A DNA stretch of 53,765 nt, from contig CACMMU010000004.1 of the NCBI GenBank assembly GCA_902614835.1, positions 1 through 53,765 on the forward strand. Reading direction: 5' to 3'. The position numbers and the translations under genes were made by a program. Shown here one piece after another: positions 35,394-43,528 of this stretch. The notes beneath the pieces are model-generated. The model did no database searches, was not told the origin of the DNA, and worked only from the letters and a program-made list of their open reading frames with translations. Position 1 is the first letter of the stretch. Every line of letters begins with the position of its first letter. This DNA comes from an uncultured Pelagibacteraceae bacterium. Its GTDB lineage: Bacteria > Pseudomonadota > Alphaproteobacteria > Pelagibacterales > Pelagibacteraceae.

Positions 35394-36239
35394 ATGAAAA
35401 TTTGTAGAGTGGGAAAAAAGAATAAAGAAAAACCTGCATTAATTGATAAAGACAACCAATACAGAGACTTATCTTCAATAGTAGAAGACTTTAATCCCTC
35501 TTCACTAAATTTTGAAACTTTACAAAAAATAAAAAAAATAGATAGCTCCAAACTTCCTTTAATAAATCAGAATGAAAGACTTGGTTCGTGTGTTACAAAA
35601 CCATCTAAATTTATTGGTATTGGATTAAATTATATTGATCATGCAAAAGAACAAAATTTACCCATACCAAAAGAACCAATTATTTTTTCAAAGTTCGTTA
35701 ATTGTATAAGTGGTCCTAATGACGATATTATTATTCCCAAAACCTCAAGTAAAACAGATTGGGAAGTAGAATTGGGTTTTGTAATTGGAAAGAAAGCTTC
35801 GTATGTAAGTGAGTCCGAAGCATTAGAATATGTTTTAGGATTTTTTTTGGTAAATGATGTGAGTGAAAGAGAATTTCAAAAAAACAAAGGTTTAACTTGG
35901 GATAAAGGCAAAGGTTTTGACACATTCGGGCCTATTGGACCATTTATTTTAACAAAGGACGAACTTCCAGATTATCAAAAATTAAATATGTACCTTGATG
36001 TAAATGGTAAAAGGATGCAAAAAGGAAGCACAGAACATATGATATTTAATGTTAAAAAACTTGTTTCGTACATGAGCCATTGCATGACTCTTGAACCTGG
36101 TGATATATGTTGTACTGGAACACCACCTGGTGTTGGAGAGAATATGAAGCCAGCACAATTTTTAAAAGAAGGAGATATTGTTAAACTAGGAATGGATAAT
36201 CTTGGAGAACAAAGTCATAAAGTTATATCTTTTAAATAA
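35394..36239 (+). CDS. fumarylacetoacetate hydrolase (FAH) family protein
   Basis: A 281-aa enzyme of the FAH family, whose members hydrolyse, hydrate or decarboxylate 2-keto or 2,4-diketo acids. The metal ligands are visible as DWEVELGFVIG (E-x-E) and FLVNDVSERE (Asp), with FSKFVNCISGPNDDI before and GDICCTGTPPGVGE after. The N-terminal domain (about 1-75) is the usual small one. Closest recognisable types are 2,4-diketo-3-deoxy-sugar-acid hydrolases and ureidoglycolate lyase-like proteins, which cannot be separated by eye. It starts 24 nt after tRNA-Glu and abuts the next gene, so the two probably form an operon. Confidence 0.85.
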   Translation: MKICRVGKKNKEKPALIDKDNQYRDLSSIVEDFNPSSLNFETLQKIKKIDSSKLPLINQNERLGSCVTKPSKFIGIGLNYIDHAKEQNLPIPKEPIIFSKFVNCISGPNDDIIIPKTSSKTDWEVELGFVIGKKASYVSESEALEYVLGFFLVNDVSEREFQKNKGLTWDKGKGFDTFGPIGPFILTKDELPDYQKLNMYLDVNGKRMQKGSTEHMIFNVKKLVSYMSHCMTLEPGDICCTGTPPGVGENMKPAQFLKEGDIVKLGMDNLGEQSHKVISFK

Positions 36240-37196
36240 ATGTTTAAAATTGCAATAGTAGAAAAAATTGATGAAGCTGGATTAAAAATTTTAGAGAAAC
36301 ATAACAATTTTGAATATGAGATAATTGAAAATGTTTCTAAAAATAATCTTATTAAAGAGTTACCCAAATATGATGCTTTAACTTTACGTGTTGCTAAACT
36401 TGATTCTGAAATCTTAAAGCATTGTAAAAAACTTAAAGTTATATCAAGACACGGTGTTGGTTATGATAATGTTGATTTAAATTTTCTTAAACAAAATAAT
36501 ATAAATTTATTAATAACAGCTACTGCAAATGCCGTTGCCGTAGCAGAGCATGCTATGTACATGATGCTTTCTTTATCTAAAGGTGTTACTTACTATGATA
36601 AAGCTGTTAGATCTGGTGACTTTAAAAAAAATGTTTCTAAAATTGAAACATATGAATTATTTAAAAAAGAGATTTTAATAGCAGGTTTCGGACGAATTGG
36701 AAAAAATTTAATAAAAAGATGCCTTGGATTTGAAATGAAGGTATTTGTCTATGATCCTTATGTTAATAAAGAAATCATAGAGTCTTATGGAGGAAAGAAA
36801 GTTGAAGATTTGAATGTTGCTGTAAAAACTATAGATTTTGTATCAATTCACATGCCTTTAAACAAAGAAACAAAAAATTTAATTGATATAAATATTTTAA
36901 AAAAAATGAAAAAAAACACAATTATTGTTAATACCGCAAGAGGTGGTGTTATAAACGAAATTGATCTAGATAAAGCTCTTAAAGATAAAATTATTTTTGG
37001 TGCAGGTCTAGATGTTTTTGAAAAAGAACCACCTGATCAAAGTAACCCTTTATTAAAGAATGATCGAGTATTATTAAGTCCTCATTCATCTAGTTTTACC
37101 AAAGAATGTAAAATTAGGATGGGTATAGAAACTGTGCAAAATATAATTAATTTTTTTGAAAATAAAATTGAAAAGTCTATGATTGTGAAATTATGA
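36240..37196 (+). CDS. D-isomer-specific 2-hydroxyacid dehydrogenase
   Basis: A 318-aa NAD(H)-dependent dehydrogenase. The Rossmann motif is ILIAGFGRIGKNLIKRC; the catalytic set is Arg in NTARGGVINEIDL, Glu in GLDVFEKEPP and His in LLSPHSSSFTKE. It resembles phosphoglycerate dehydrogenase but lacks the C-terminal ACT/ASB regulatory domain. Adjacent to the FAH-family gene (no gap), it more likely handles a sugar-derived hydroxy or keto acid; this is inference. It overlaps the next small gene by four bases. Confidence 0.88.
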   Translation: MFKIAIVEKIDEAGLKILEKHNNFEYEIIENVSKNNLIKELPKYDALTLRVAKLDSEILKHCKKLKVISRHGVGYDNVDLNFLKQNNINLLITATANAVAVAEHAMYMMLSLSKGVTYYDKAVRSGDFKKNVSKIETYELFKKEILIAGFGRIGKNLIKRCLGFEMKVFVYDPYVNKEIIESYGGKKVEDLNVAVKTIDFVSIHMPLNKETKNLIDINILKKMKKNTIIVNTARGGVINEIDLDKALKDKIIFGAGLDVFEKEPPDQSNPLLKNDRVLLSPHSSSFTKECKIRMGIETVQNIINFFENKIEKSMIVKL

Positions 37197-37705
37197 AACT
37201 TCTTTTTAATAGATTTAAAAATTTTGGTTTACTTGAGGCATTAGTAATTTTTTCAGCCGTTTATGTAGTATCCATGCTTCTTTGGACAGCTACTACCAGA
37301 TCAGCTGTTCAAGAAAAAGCTGAAACCGTTAAATTAAACCACAATAAGGTTGTAGATTTTATAAATTCTGAAATTAATAGATGTGATCAGGGGGACGAGA
37401 ATCTTAAAACAAAATGGGGAGACCCTTGTAAGGGAGAGTGGTTTTCTGAAAGAGTAATAAATTATATAAATCAAAATATAAAAATTATTAATCCATATTC
37501 ATTAAAAAAAGAAATTATTAAACAGGCACAAGATCCAAGGATTCAAGCAGAGGGAAAAGCAGGTCAGTCTACTGAAATCGGAATAATATTTTTAAGTTCA
37601 AAAAATTTTAGTTCAGAGGCTGGATCCGAGTGGGTTATAGGCACATGTGTTAAGTCTCCTTGTGTTGCTGCTGGCAATAATGAACTGACTTCTGTTTACA
37701 GATAA
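37193..37705 (+). CDS. small membrane-anchored protein with a pseudopilin-like N-terminus
   Basis: A 170-aa protein of unknown function. A short basic leader (K2, R7, K9) is followed by F11-G-L-L-E15 and about 16 hydrophobic residues, the pattern of type IV pilin/pseudopilin helices with Phe at +1 and Glu at +5. The residue before the expected cleavage site is Asn rather than Gly, so processing is doubtful. The extracytoplasmic part has two Cys pairs (NRCDQG...GDPCKG and GTCVKSPC) suited to disulfides. The ATGA overlap ties it to the dehydrogenase gene, and its relevance to sugar metabolism is unclear. Confidence 0.6.
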   Translation: MKLLFNRFKNFGLLEALVIFSAVYVVSMLLWTATTRSAVQEKAETVKLNHNKVVDFINSEINRCDQGDENLKTKWGDPCKGEWFSERVINYINQNIKIINPYSLKKEIIKQAQDPRIQAEGKAGQSTEIGIIFLSSKNFSSEAGSEWVIGTCVKSPCVAAGNNELTSVYR

Positions 37706-37707
37706 GT

Positions 37708-38604
37708 CTATTTAATTTCAAAACCTGCTTCTTTTGCTGTTCTGCTCAGGTAATTGTAACCTTTTTTTGCGTATTCAAATGGATTTGCTTTTTTGGGATC
37801 TTGCTCAGCTTCGACAACCAACCAGCTATTATAATTATTTTTTTGAAGTTGACTTAAAAAGGGTTTGTAGTCAATACAACCATCTCCTGGAACGGTAAAT
37901 GCACCTTCTAAGAACGCATGTCTGAAGCTCAGGTCCTCTGATAAGGATTTTTCAAGAACATTTTTTCTCATATCCTTGCAATGAACATGAACAATTTTTT
38001 CTTTAAAGTCTTTTATTATTTTTAAATAATCACCACCAGCAAATAACATGTGGCCCGTATCAATTGTAAGTTTAACAGAGTCATTAGTTTCTTGCATAAG
38101 TCTAATCGTATCTTCTTGAGATTGTATTACTGTGCCCATATGATGATGATATGCTAAAGGCATTTCTTCATCTTCAAGTCTTTTTCCCATTTCGTTGATT
38201 TTTTTACAAAAAGTAATCCAATCGTCATTTTTAAGCTGAGGTCTTTTTGATAAAGGTTTTTTTTCATTTCCTTGTATGGAATCTGTTATCTCTGCAAAAA
38301 CTATACAGGGAGCCTTGCAATCTTTAAACAAATCAAGTTGACCTCTTATATTTTTCATCTCTTCTTTAACGGATCGCTTCAATAAATTTGCTCCATACCA
38401 ACCAGAGCATAAATTTATATTATATTTATTTAAAATAGGGATTAACTCACTTGATGTTTTTGGGAATTTTCCCCCAGATTCAATTCCTGTAAATCCAGCT
38501 TGTCTTGCTTCTGACAAACATGTTTCAAGTGATGTATCGCCACCTAGTTCTGGCATATCATCATTACTCCAAGCTATTGGCGCAACTCCTAATTTTACTG
38601 ACAT
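37708..38604 (-). CDS. iolE: inosose dehydratase (IolE)
   Basis: A 298-aa TIM-barrel enzyme of the AP-endonuclease-2-like family that dehydrates 2-keto-myo-inositol (inosose) to a trihydroxycyclohexanedione. The start VAPIAWSNDDMPELGGDTSL is the IolE signature, followed by SEARQAGFTGIESGGKFP and CSGWYGANLL. Later come YHHHMGTVIQ, TIDTGHMLFAGGD, HVHCKDMR and VPGDGCIDY, which supply the expected metal ligands. It is divergent from the IolG-like dehydrogenase across 62 nt. The downstream iol enzyme, iolD, is about 6 kb away in the same cluster. Confidence 0.9.
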   Translation of the reverse strand: MSVKLGVAPIAWSNDDMPELGGDTSLETCLSEARQAGFTGIESGGKFPKTSSELIPILNKYNINLCSGWYGANLLKRSVKEEMKNIRGQLDLFKDCKAPCIVFAEITDSIQGNEKKPLSKRPQLKNDDWITFCKKINEMGKRLEDEEMPLAYHHHMGTVIQSQEDTIRLMQETNDSVKLTIDTGHMLFAGGDYLKIIKDFKEKIVHVHCKDMRKNVLEKSLSEDLSFRHAFLEGAFTVPGDGCIDYKPFLSQLQKNNYNSWLVVEAEQDPKKANPFEYAKKGYNYLSRTAKEAGFEIK

Positions 38605-38666
38605 ATTTTTTTTTATTTGTTAGGATAAACATTTATTTCATTATTTAAAGAATAAAAAAACAGATT

Positions 38667-39617
38667 ATGAAAATAAATGTTGCTTTGTTTGGTCTGGGCA
38701 GAATTGGCATGATGCATGCTAAAAACATTTACAGACATCCAAGATTTAAGTTAAAATATGTTTATGATATAAATAAAAGGGCATCTGTTAATGCTTCAAA
38801 AAAATTTAATGCAAAAAATATTAATAACCCATCTTTTGCCTTTAAAGACAAGAAAATACATGTAATTTTTATAGCATCCTCTACAGCAACACATGTTCCA
38901 TTTATAGAAAAATCTGTTAAATATAAAAAGGTTGTTTTTTGCGAGAAACCTCTAGATCTTAATATTAATAAAGTAGTTAGTTGTAAAAAAAAAATAAAAA
39001 ATTTACGACCAAAAATACAAATTGGTTTTAACAGGCGCTATGATCCTGGTCATTTTTCATTAAAAAAGTCATTACTAAAAGGAAAAATTGGAAAATTAGA
39101 AAAAATAATCATTACAAGTAGAGATCCAGCGCCTCCTTCATTTAATTACTTAAAAAATTCAGGCGGAATATTTAGAGATATGACAATACATGATTTTGAT
39201 TTAGTCCGTTATTATTTAGGAAAAGATAAAATAAAAGAAATATTTGCTACTGCCTCAAACGTATCAAATAAAAAATTTAGTAAAATTAACGATTATGAAT
39301 TAGCCACATGTATTTTAAAATCTAAGGCCGGGGTAATCTCGATAATTAACAACTCAAGACATTGTTCATTTGGTTATGATCAAAGGGTAGAAATTTTTGG
39401 TAATAAAGGTATGTTAATATCTGAGAACAAGAGAAAATATAATTTTTTTATAGACAGATACAAATCTGCTTATAAGTTGCAGTTAAATGATCTATTTTAT
39501 CTCGTTAAAAAAAATAAAAAATCAAGAGCATCTTTTGATGATGGAGAAAAAGCACTCTTTTTAGCTAATGCCGCATATAAATCTTTAAGAAGTAAAAAAA
39601 CTGTTAAAATTAAATAA
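38667..39617 (+). CDS. iolG: inositol 2-dehydrogenase-like protein (Gfo/Idh/MocA family)
   Basis: A 316-aa NAD(P)-dependent dehydrogenase. The N-terminal Rossmann motif is FGLGRIGMMHAKNIYRHP, the catalytic Lys is in FCEKPLDL, and GGIFRDMTIHDFDLVRYYLG contains the Asp/His pair and is very like the inositol dehydrogenase consensus. It would oxidise myo-inositol (or an isomer) to the inosose used by IolE, which is encoded divergently beside it. Specificity among inositol isomers cannot be read from sequence. Confidence 0.8.
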   Translation: MKINVALFGLGRIGMMHAKNIYRHPRFKLKYVYDINKRASVNASKKFNAKNINNPSFAFKDKKIHVIFIASSTATHVPFIEKSVKYKKVVFCEKPLDLNINKVVSCKKKIKNLRPKIQIGFNRRYDPGHFSLKKSLLKGKIGKLEKIIITSRDPAPPSFNYLKNSGGIFRDMTIHDFDLVRYYLGKDKIKEIFATASNVSNKKFSKINDYELATCILKSKAGVISIINNSRHCSFGYDQRVEIFGNKGMLISENKRKYNFFIDRYKSAYKLQLNDLFYLVKKNKKSRASFDDGEKALFLANAAYKSLRSKKTVKIK

Positions 39618-39730
39618 TTTTTTTTAAACCCAGGGTTGAAATAAAAATACTCTGCCTTTTCTTTCAATCACTTTTTTGTTTAAATAAAAAATATTAATTA
39701 ATTAATACAACAACAATAAAGAGGGAAAAT
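39618..39730 (+). promoter_or_regulatory. upstream region of the sugar ABC transporter genes
   Basis: This 113-nt gap precedes the binding-protein gene. It contains an 11-nt perfect inverted repeat AACCC-A-GGGTT (39627-39637), GC-rich for this genome and a possible operator. Downstream lies an AT-rich segment with TTGTTT (39676-39681) and TAATTA/TTAATAC elements at -10-like distance. A strong Shine-Dalgarno GAGGG lies 5 nt before the ATG. Promoter elements are only suggestive. Confidence 0.4.
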
Positions 39731-40651
39731 ATGAGAAAAATATATTTAACTTTAGTAGCTTTGTTTACTTGGATGGCGATGTCAGTTGCTTCTTTTGCAA
39801 TTGATGTAATCGTTGTTTCACATGGACAAGCTAACGATCCTTTTTGGTCTGTTGCTAAAAACGGAGTTGACTCTGCTTGCAAAGATATGAAAATAAAATG
39901 TAAGTATACTGCTCCTGGCACATTCGACATGGTTGAAATGGCAAAATTAATTGACAATGCTGTTTCACAAAAACCAAAAGGTATTGTAATCACTTTACCG
40001 GATGCTGCAGCTCTAGGAAAATCTGTTAAAGCTGCAATTGCTGCTGGAATTCCAGTAGTATCTATGAATTCTGGTTCTGACGACTTTGCAAAATTAGGAA
40101 TAAGTGCACACGTTGGTCAAACTGAATTTGAAGCTGGTGTTGGTGGAGGTCAAAAAATGAAAGCAGCTGGTGGAAAAAAAGCACTTTGCGTTAACCACGA
40201 AGTAGGTAACGTAGCTCTTGATAGAAGATGCGCTGGTTTTAAAAAAGGTTTTGGTGGTTCAGTAGAGATACTTGGTACATCAAATGACCCAACAGAAATT
40301 CAAAAAGCTGTTGCTGCTAAACTAGGTGGAGTTGATACTATACTTACCCTAGGTGCGGGACTTTCTGGTGAAGCGGCTCTTAAAGCAATTAAATCTGCTG
40401 GTAAAACAGGCAGCATTAAACTTGGTACATTTGATATGTCACCAGGAATGCTTAAAGCTGCAGCTGCTGGTGAGGTTGAGTTTTTAATAGACCAACAACA
40501 ATATCTTCAAGGATATTTGCCTATAGCTATTTTCGCGCAGTATATGAGATGGGGAACAATGCCAGCTGGTGTTGTAATGACGGGACCTGGTTTCGTTACT
40601 CCACAAAATGCTAGCAAAGTAATTAAATGGGCAGCACAAGGTTATAGATAA
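39731..40651 (+). CDS. periplasmic sugar/inositol-binding protein of an ABC importer
   Basis: A 306-aa CUT2-type (RbsB/FrcB-like) solute-binding protein. The signal peptide is clear: basic MRK, a hydrophobic core, and probable cleavage after ASFA at about residue 22. The mature part has VVSHGQANDPFWSVAKNGVD, PKGIVITLPDAAALGK, VVSMNSGSD and LDRRCAGFKKGF, the ligand-contact and lobe motifs of the family. The strong ribosome site and a terminator-like hairpin just after the gene suggest it is made in excess over the membrane parts. Genomic context favours an inositol or related polyol as ligand. Confidence 0.9.
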   Translation: MRKIYLTLVALFTWMAMSVASFAIDVIVVSHGQANDPFWSVAKNGVDSACKDMKIKCKYTAPGTFDMVEMAKLIDNAVSQKPKGIVITLPDAAALGKSVKAAIAAGIPVVSMNSGSDDFAKLGISAHVGQTEFEAGVGGGQKMKAAGGKKALCVNHEVGNVALDRRCAGFKKGFGGSVEILGTSNDPTEIQKAVAAKLGGVDTILTLGAGLSGEAALKAIKSAGKTGSIKLGTFDMSPGMLKAAAAGEVEFLIDQQQYLQGYLPIAIFAQYMRWGTMPAGVVMTGPGFVTPQNASKVIKWAAQGYR

Positions 40652-40660
40652 AAATCTTTA

Positions 40661-40694
40661 AAAAGGCCTGGTTCTAAATCCAGGCCTTTTTTTT
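40661..40694 (+). terminator. Rho-independent terminator/attenuator between binding protein and permease
   Basis: A perfect 11-bp stem AAAAGGCCTGG (40661-40671) / CCAGGCCTTTT (40680-40690) with an 8-nt loop is followed by a T tract to 40694. It begins 9 nt after the binding-protein stop and ends 16 nt before the permease ATG. It probably stops most transcripts and lets some through, or protects the upstream message from 3' decay. Confidence 0.88.
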
Positions 40695-40710
40695 AAACAA
40701 AATATTAATT

Positions 40711-41829
40711 ATGTCTGTTAAGTCTAAGAGTATTCAAAACAAAAACAAAGATGAAAGAGTTCGTAAAGTTTCAAACTTAAAGGTTTTGCTTAATAGACCT
40801 GAGCTTGGTGCTCTAGGCGGTTCAATTCTTGTATTTATTTTTTTTGGAATAGTTGCAGGTGACACAGGAATGTTTAGCGCTTACGGGACAATAAATTTTT
40901 TAGAAGTCTCAGCTAACCTTGGAATAATAGCAGTTGCTGCTGCACTTTTAATGATAGGCGGTGAATTCGATTTGTCAGTCGGTTCAATGATTGGTTTCGC
41001 TGGGATATGTATAGCAATACCAGCAATATATTGGGGGTGGCCTTTATGGAGCAGTATTTTATTTGCTTTTTCTATGGCTGTACTTGTTGGATATGCAAAC
41101 GGCATACTGGTTGTTAGAACAGGTCTCCCATCATTCATTGTTACATTAGCTATGCTATTTATTTTAAGAGGTGCAACATTAGCATTAACTCGATTAATTA
41201 CCGGAAGAACTCAAGTTCCAGGATTGAGAGTTTTAATAGAAAATGATCCTATAGCCTGGATATTCTCTGCAGATGCTTTCAAAGGTTTATTTTCTTGGTT
41301 AGGCTCACTTGGGTTAATAGCTTTAAGACAGGACGGATCACCATTGGCAACTGGTATTCCCGCATCTGTTTTGTGGTGGATAGGAATGACTATTTTTGCA
41401 ACATGGTTATTAATGAAAACAAGGTATGGAAATTGGATATTTGCATCCGGAGGAGATAAATTAGGTGCCAGAAATGTTGGTGTCCCAGTAGGTAGAGTTA
41501 AAATAAGTTTATTTATAGGTACGGCAGTAGCAGCAACAATTTATGCTTGCGTTCAGGTTTTGGATGCAGGATCAGCTGATACAATGAGAGGTTTTCTTAA
41601 AGAATTAGAAGCGATCGTAGCAGCTGTTGTAGGTGGCTGTTTGCTCACAGGAGGTTACGGCTCAGCAATTGGTGCTGCTTTTGGGGCTTTAATTTTTGGA
41701 ACGGTTTCTATGGGAATTTATTATACAGATGTGGATACAGATTGGTTTAAAGTTTTTTTAGGTGGAATGATGTTAATTGCAGTTATTTTTAACAATTTTA
41801 TTAGAAGAAGAGTTACAGAGAATAAATAA
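40711..41829 (+). CDS. sugar/inositol ABC importer permease (CUT2 type)
   Basis: A 372-aa inner-membrane permease of the BPD_transp_2 family with about 9-10 hydrophobic segments and a charged N-terminal tail of about 25 residues. [15 protein letters not shown] matches the family's G-(x)-DLSVG motif, and [20 protein letters not shown] near the C-terminus is the coupling/EAA-like region. The sequence resembles FrcC-type fructose/inositol permeases. Its stop overlaps the ATPase start by one base. Confidence 0.92.
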   Translation: MSVKSKSIQNKNKDERVRKVSNLKVLLNRPELGALGGSILVFIFFGIVAGDTGMFSAYGTINFLEVSANLGIIAVAAALLMIGGEFDLSVGSMIGFAGICIAIPAIYWGWPLWSSILFAFSMAVLVGYANGILVVRTGLPSFIVTLAMLFILRGATLALTRLITGRTQVPGLRVLIENDPIAWIFSADAFKGLFSWLGSLGLIALRQDGSPLATGIPASVLWWIGMTIFATWLLMKTRYGNWIFASGGDKLGARNVGVPVGRVKISLFIGTAVAATIYACVQVLDAGSADTMRGFLKELEAIVAAVVGGCLLTGGYGSAIGAAFGALIFGTVSMGIYYTDVDTDWFKVFLGGMMLIAVIFNNFIRRRVTENK

Positions 41830-42623
41830 TGTCAGAAAATTTAATAGAATTTAATAATATAAGTAAATTTTTCGGATCAGTAATAGCTTTAAAAGATGTA
41901 ACCATGCACATAAAAAAAGGTCAAATAATGTGCTTACTTGGAGATAACGGTGCTGGAAAATCTACCCTTATAAAAACGTTATCTGGAGTACACAAACCCA
42001 CTCATGGTGAAATAATCGTTGAGGGAAAAAAAACTGTGTTTGATTCCCCAAGAGATGCTTTAGACCTGGGCATAGCAACTGTCTACCAAGATCTTGCTTT
42101 AGTATCCTTGATGAGTGTGACTAGAAATTTTTTCATGGGAAGAGAACCAATGAAAGGTTTTGGTCCTTTTAAAACTTTTGATGTACAAAAAGCTAATAGC
42201 ATTGCGTCAGAAAAAATGGGTCAAATTGGAATTGATGTAAGAGATCCGTCACAAGCTGTGGGAACTATGTCTGGCGGTGAAAGACAATGTCTAGCAATTT
42301 CTAGAGCTATATATTTTGGAGCCAAAGTGTTGATTCTTGATGAACCAACATCAGCTTTAGGGGTTCATCAAGCTTCTGTTGTTTTAAAATATATCGTAAA
42401 GGCCGCTGCTTCAGGATTAGGTGTAATTTTGATTACCCACAACGTACATCATGCATATCCTGTGGGTAATAGTTTTACAATTTTAAACAGAGGTAAAAGT
42501 ATGGGAACATTTGAAAAGAAAGATTTGTCTAGAGAAAAACTTTTAAGCATGATGGCTGGTGGTGAAGAATTAGATAAGCTAGAACTTGAATTAAAAGAAA
42601 TTGATAGAAAATCAAAAAATTAA
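41829..42623 (+). CDS. sugar/inositol ABC importer ATP-binding protein (single domain)
   Basis: A 264-aa ATPase with Walker [13 protein letters not shown], a Q-loop in ATVYQDLAL, signature MSGGERQ, Walker [12 protein letters not shown] and the switch His in [13 protein letters not shown]2 ATPases such as RbsA usually carry two ABC domains in about 500 aa. This one has one, as in the rhizobial FrcA protein, so it probably acts as a homodimer. The order binding protein-permease-ATPase-ROK kinase also equals the frcBCAK arrangement. Confidence 0.92.
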   Translation: MSENLIEFNNISKFFGSVIALKDVTMHIKKGQIMCLLGDNGAGKSTLIKTLSGVHKPTHGEIIVEGKKTVFDSPRDALDLGIATVYQDLALVSLMSVTRNFFMGREPMKGFGPFKTFDVQKANSIASEKMGQIGIDVRDPSQAVGTMSGGERQCLAISRAIYFGAKVLILDEPTSALGVHQASVVLKYIVKAAASGLGVILITHNVHHAYPVGNSFTILNRGKSMGTFEKKDLSREKLLSMMAGGEELDKLELELKEIDRKSKN

Positions 42624-43528
42624 TGCAGATAGGTATAGACTTAGGTGCAACAAAAATTGAATATGTTTTACTAGACAATAAAAACAAAGAATTAGAAAGA
42701 AATAGGGAAGAGACACCAAAAAATTTTCAAGACACTGTTAGTCTAATTGTTAAGATTACTAAAAATTTGGAAAAAAAATATAATTCTAAATTTGTAATTG
42801 GTATTTGTCATCCTGGTAACCTAGATAGTGCGACAGGAGTTATAAAAAATGCACACAACTCTCAATGGTTAAATAATAAAAACTTAATAAAAGAATTAAA
42901 AAGAAAAATAAAAAATGATATTTTTTCAGAAAATGACGCAAATTGCTTTAGTTTATCCGAAGCTACTGACGGTGCAGCAAGGCATTATAATAGCGTTTTT
43001 GGAATTATATTAGGTTCAGGATGCGGGGGAGGTTTGGTTATAAACAAAAAAATTGTTTCTGGAGCTAATGGATTAGGTGGGGAATGGAGCTTAAATCAAA
43101 TGCCAATAAAAGAAATCAAGTCAAATATTCAGCACTCAGAATCATTTGATTTTACTCAAAGAATTGAGGGTTACTTATCAGGAAAATCTATTGAAAAAAA
43201 TTATGAGTTATTATTTCAAAAAAAATTAAATGCAAAAGAAATATTTTCTGATTATAGAAACAAAAAAAATAATGCTGTTAAGTTTATAAATAATTATAAG
43301 GATCATTTAGCAAGAAGTTTAATTATAATCGTTTCTACAATTGATCCAGATGCTATAGTTTTTGGTGGAGGTGTTTCAAATGAAATTGATTTTTTAGATG
43401 AAATCAAATTAATAACATCTAAATATCTTAATGAAAAAAATCTTAAAACTGTTTTTTTAAAACCAATTTACGGAGATGCAAGTGGAGTAAGAGGAGCAGC
43501 TTTACTTGGTAGACAGAATCTTATTTAA
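42623..43528 (+). CDS. ROK-family sugar kinase-like protein lacking the zinc motif
   Basis: A 301-aa protein of the ROK family. The ATP-binding start IGIDLGATKIEYVLLD, the catalytic Asp in SENDANCF (D105), the phosphate loop LGSGCGGGLVI and the adenosine loop VFGGGVSNEID are kept. The usual G-E-I/W-G-H and Cys-rich zinc motif (C-x-C-G-x2-G-C-x-E) is not. Here the segment is GGEWSLNQMP (152-161) followed by a Cys-free stretch. The fold may still bind ATP and sugar, but activity is uncertain. It overlaps the ATPase by one base and converges with the next gene (8-nt overlap). Confidence 0.82.
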   Translation: MQIGIDLGATKIEYVLLDNKNKELERNREETPKNFQDTVSLIVKITKNLEKKYNSKFVIGICHPGNLDSATGVIKNAHNSQWLNNKNLIKELKRKIKNDIFSENDANCFSLSEATDGAARHYNSVFGIILGSGCGGGLVINKKIVSGANGLGGEWSLNQMPIKEIKSNIQHSESFDFTQRIEGYLSGKSIEKNYELLFQKKLNAKEIFSDYRNKKNNAVKFINNYKDHLARSLIIIVSTIDPDAIVFGGGVSNEIDFLDEIKLITSKYLNEKNLKTVFLKPIYGDASGVRGAALLGRQNLI

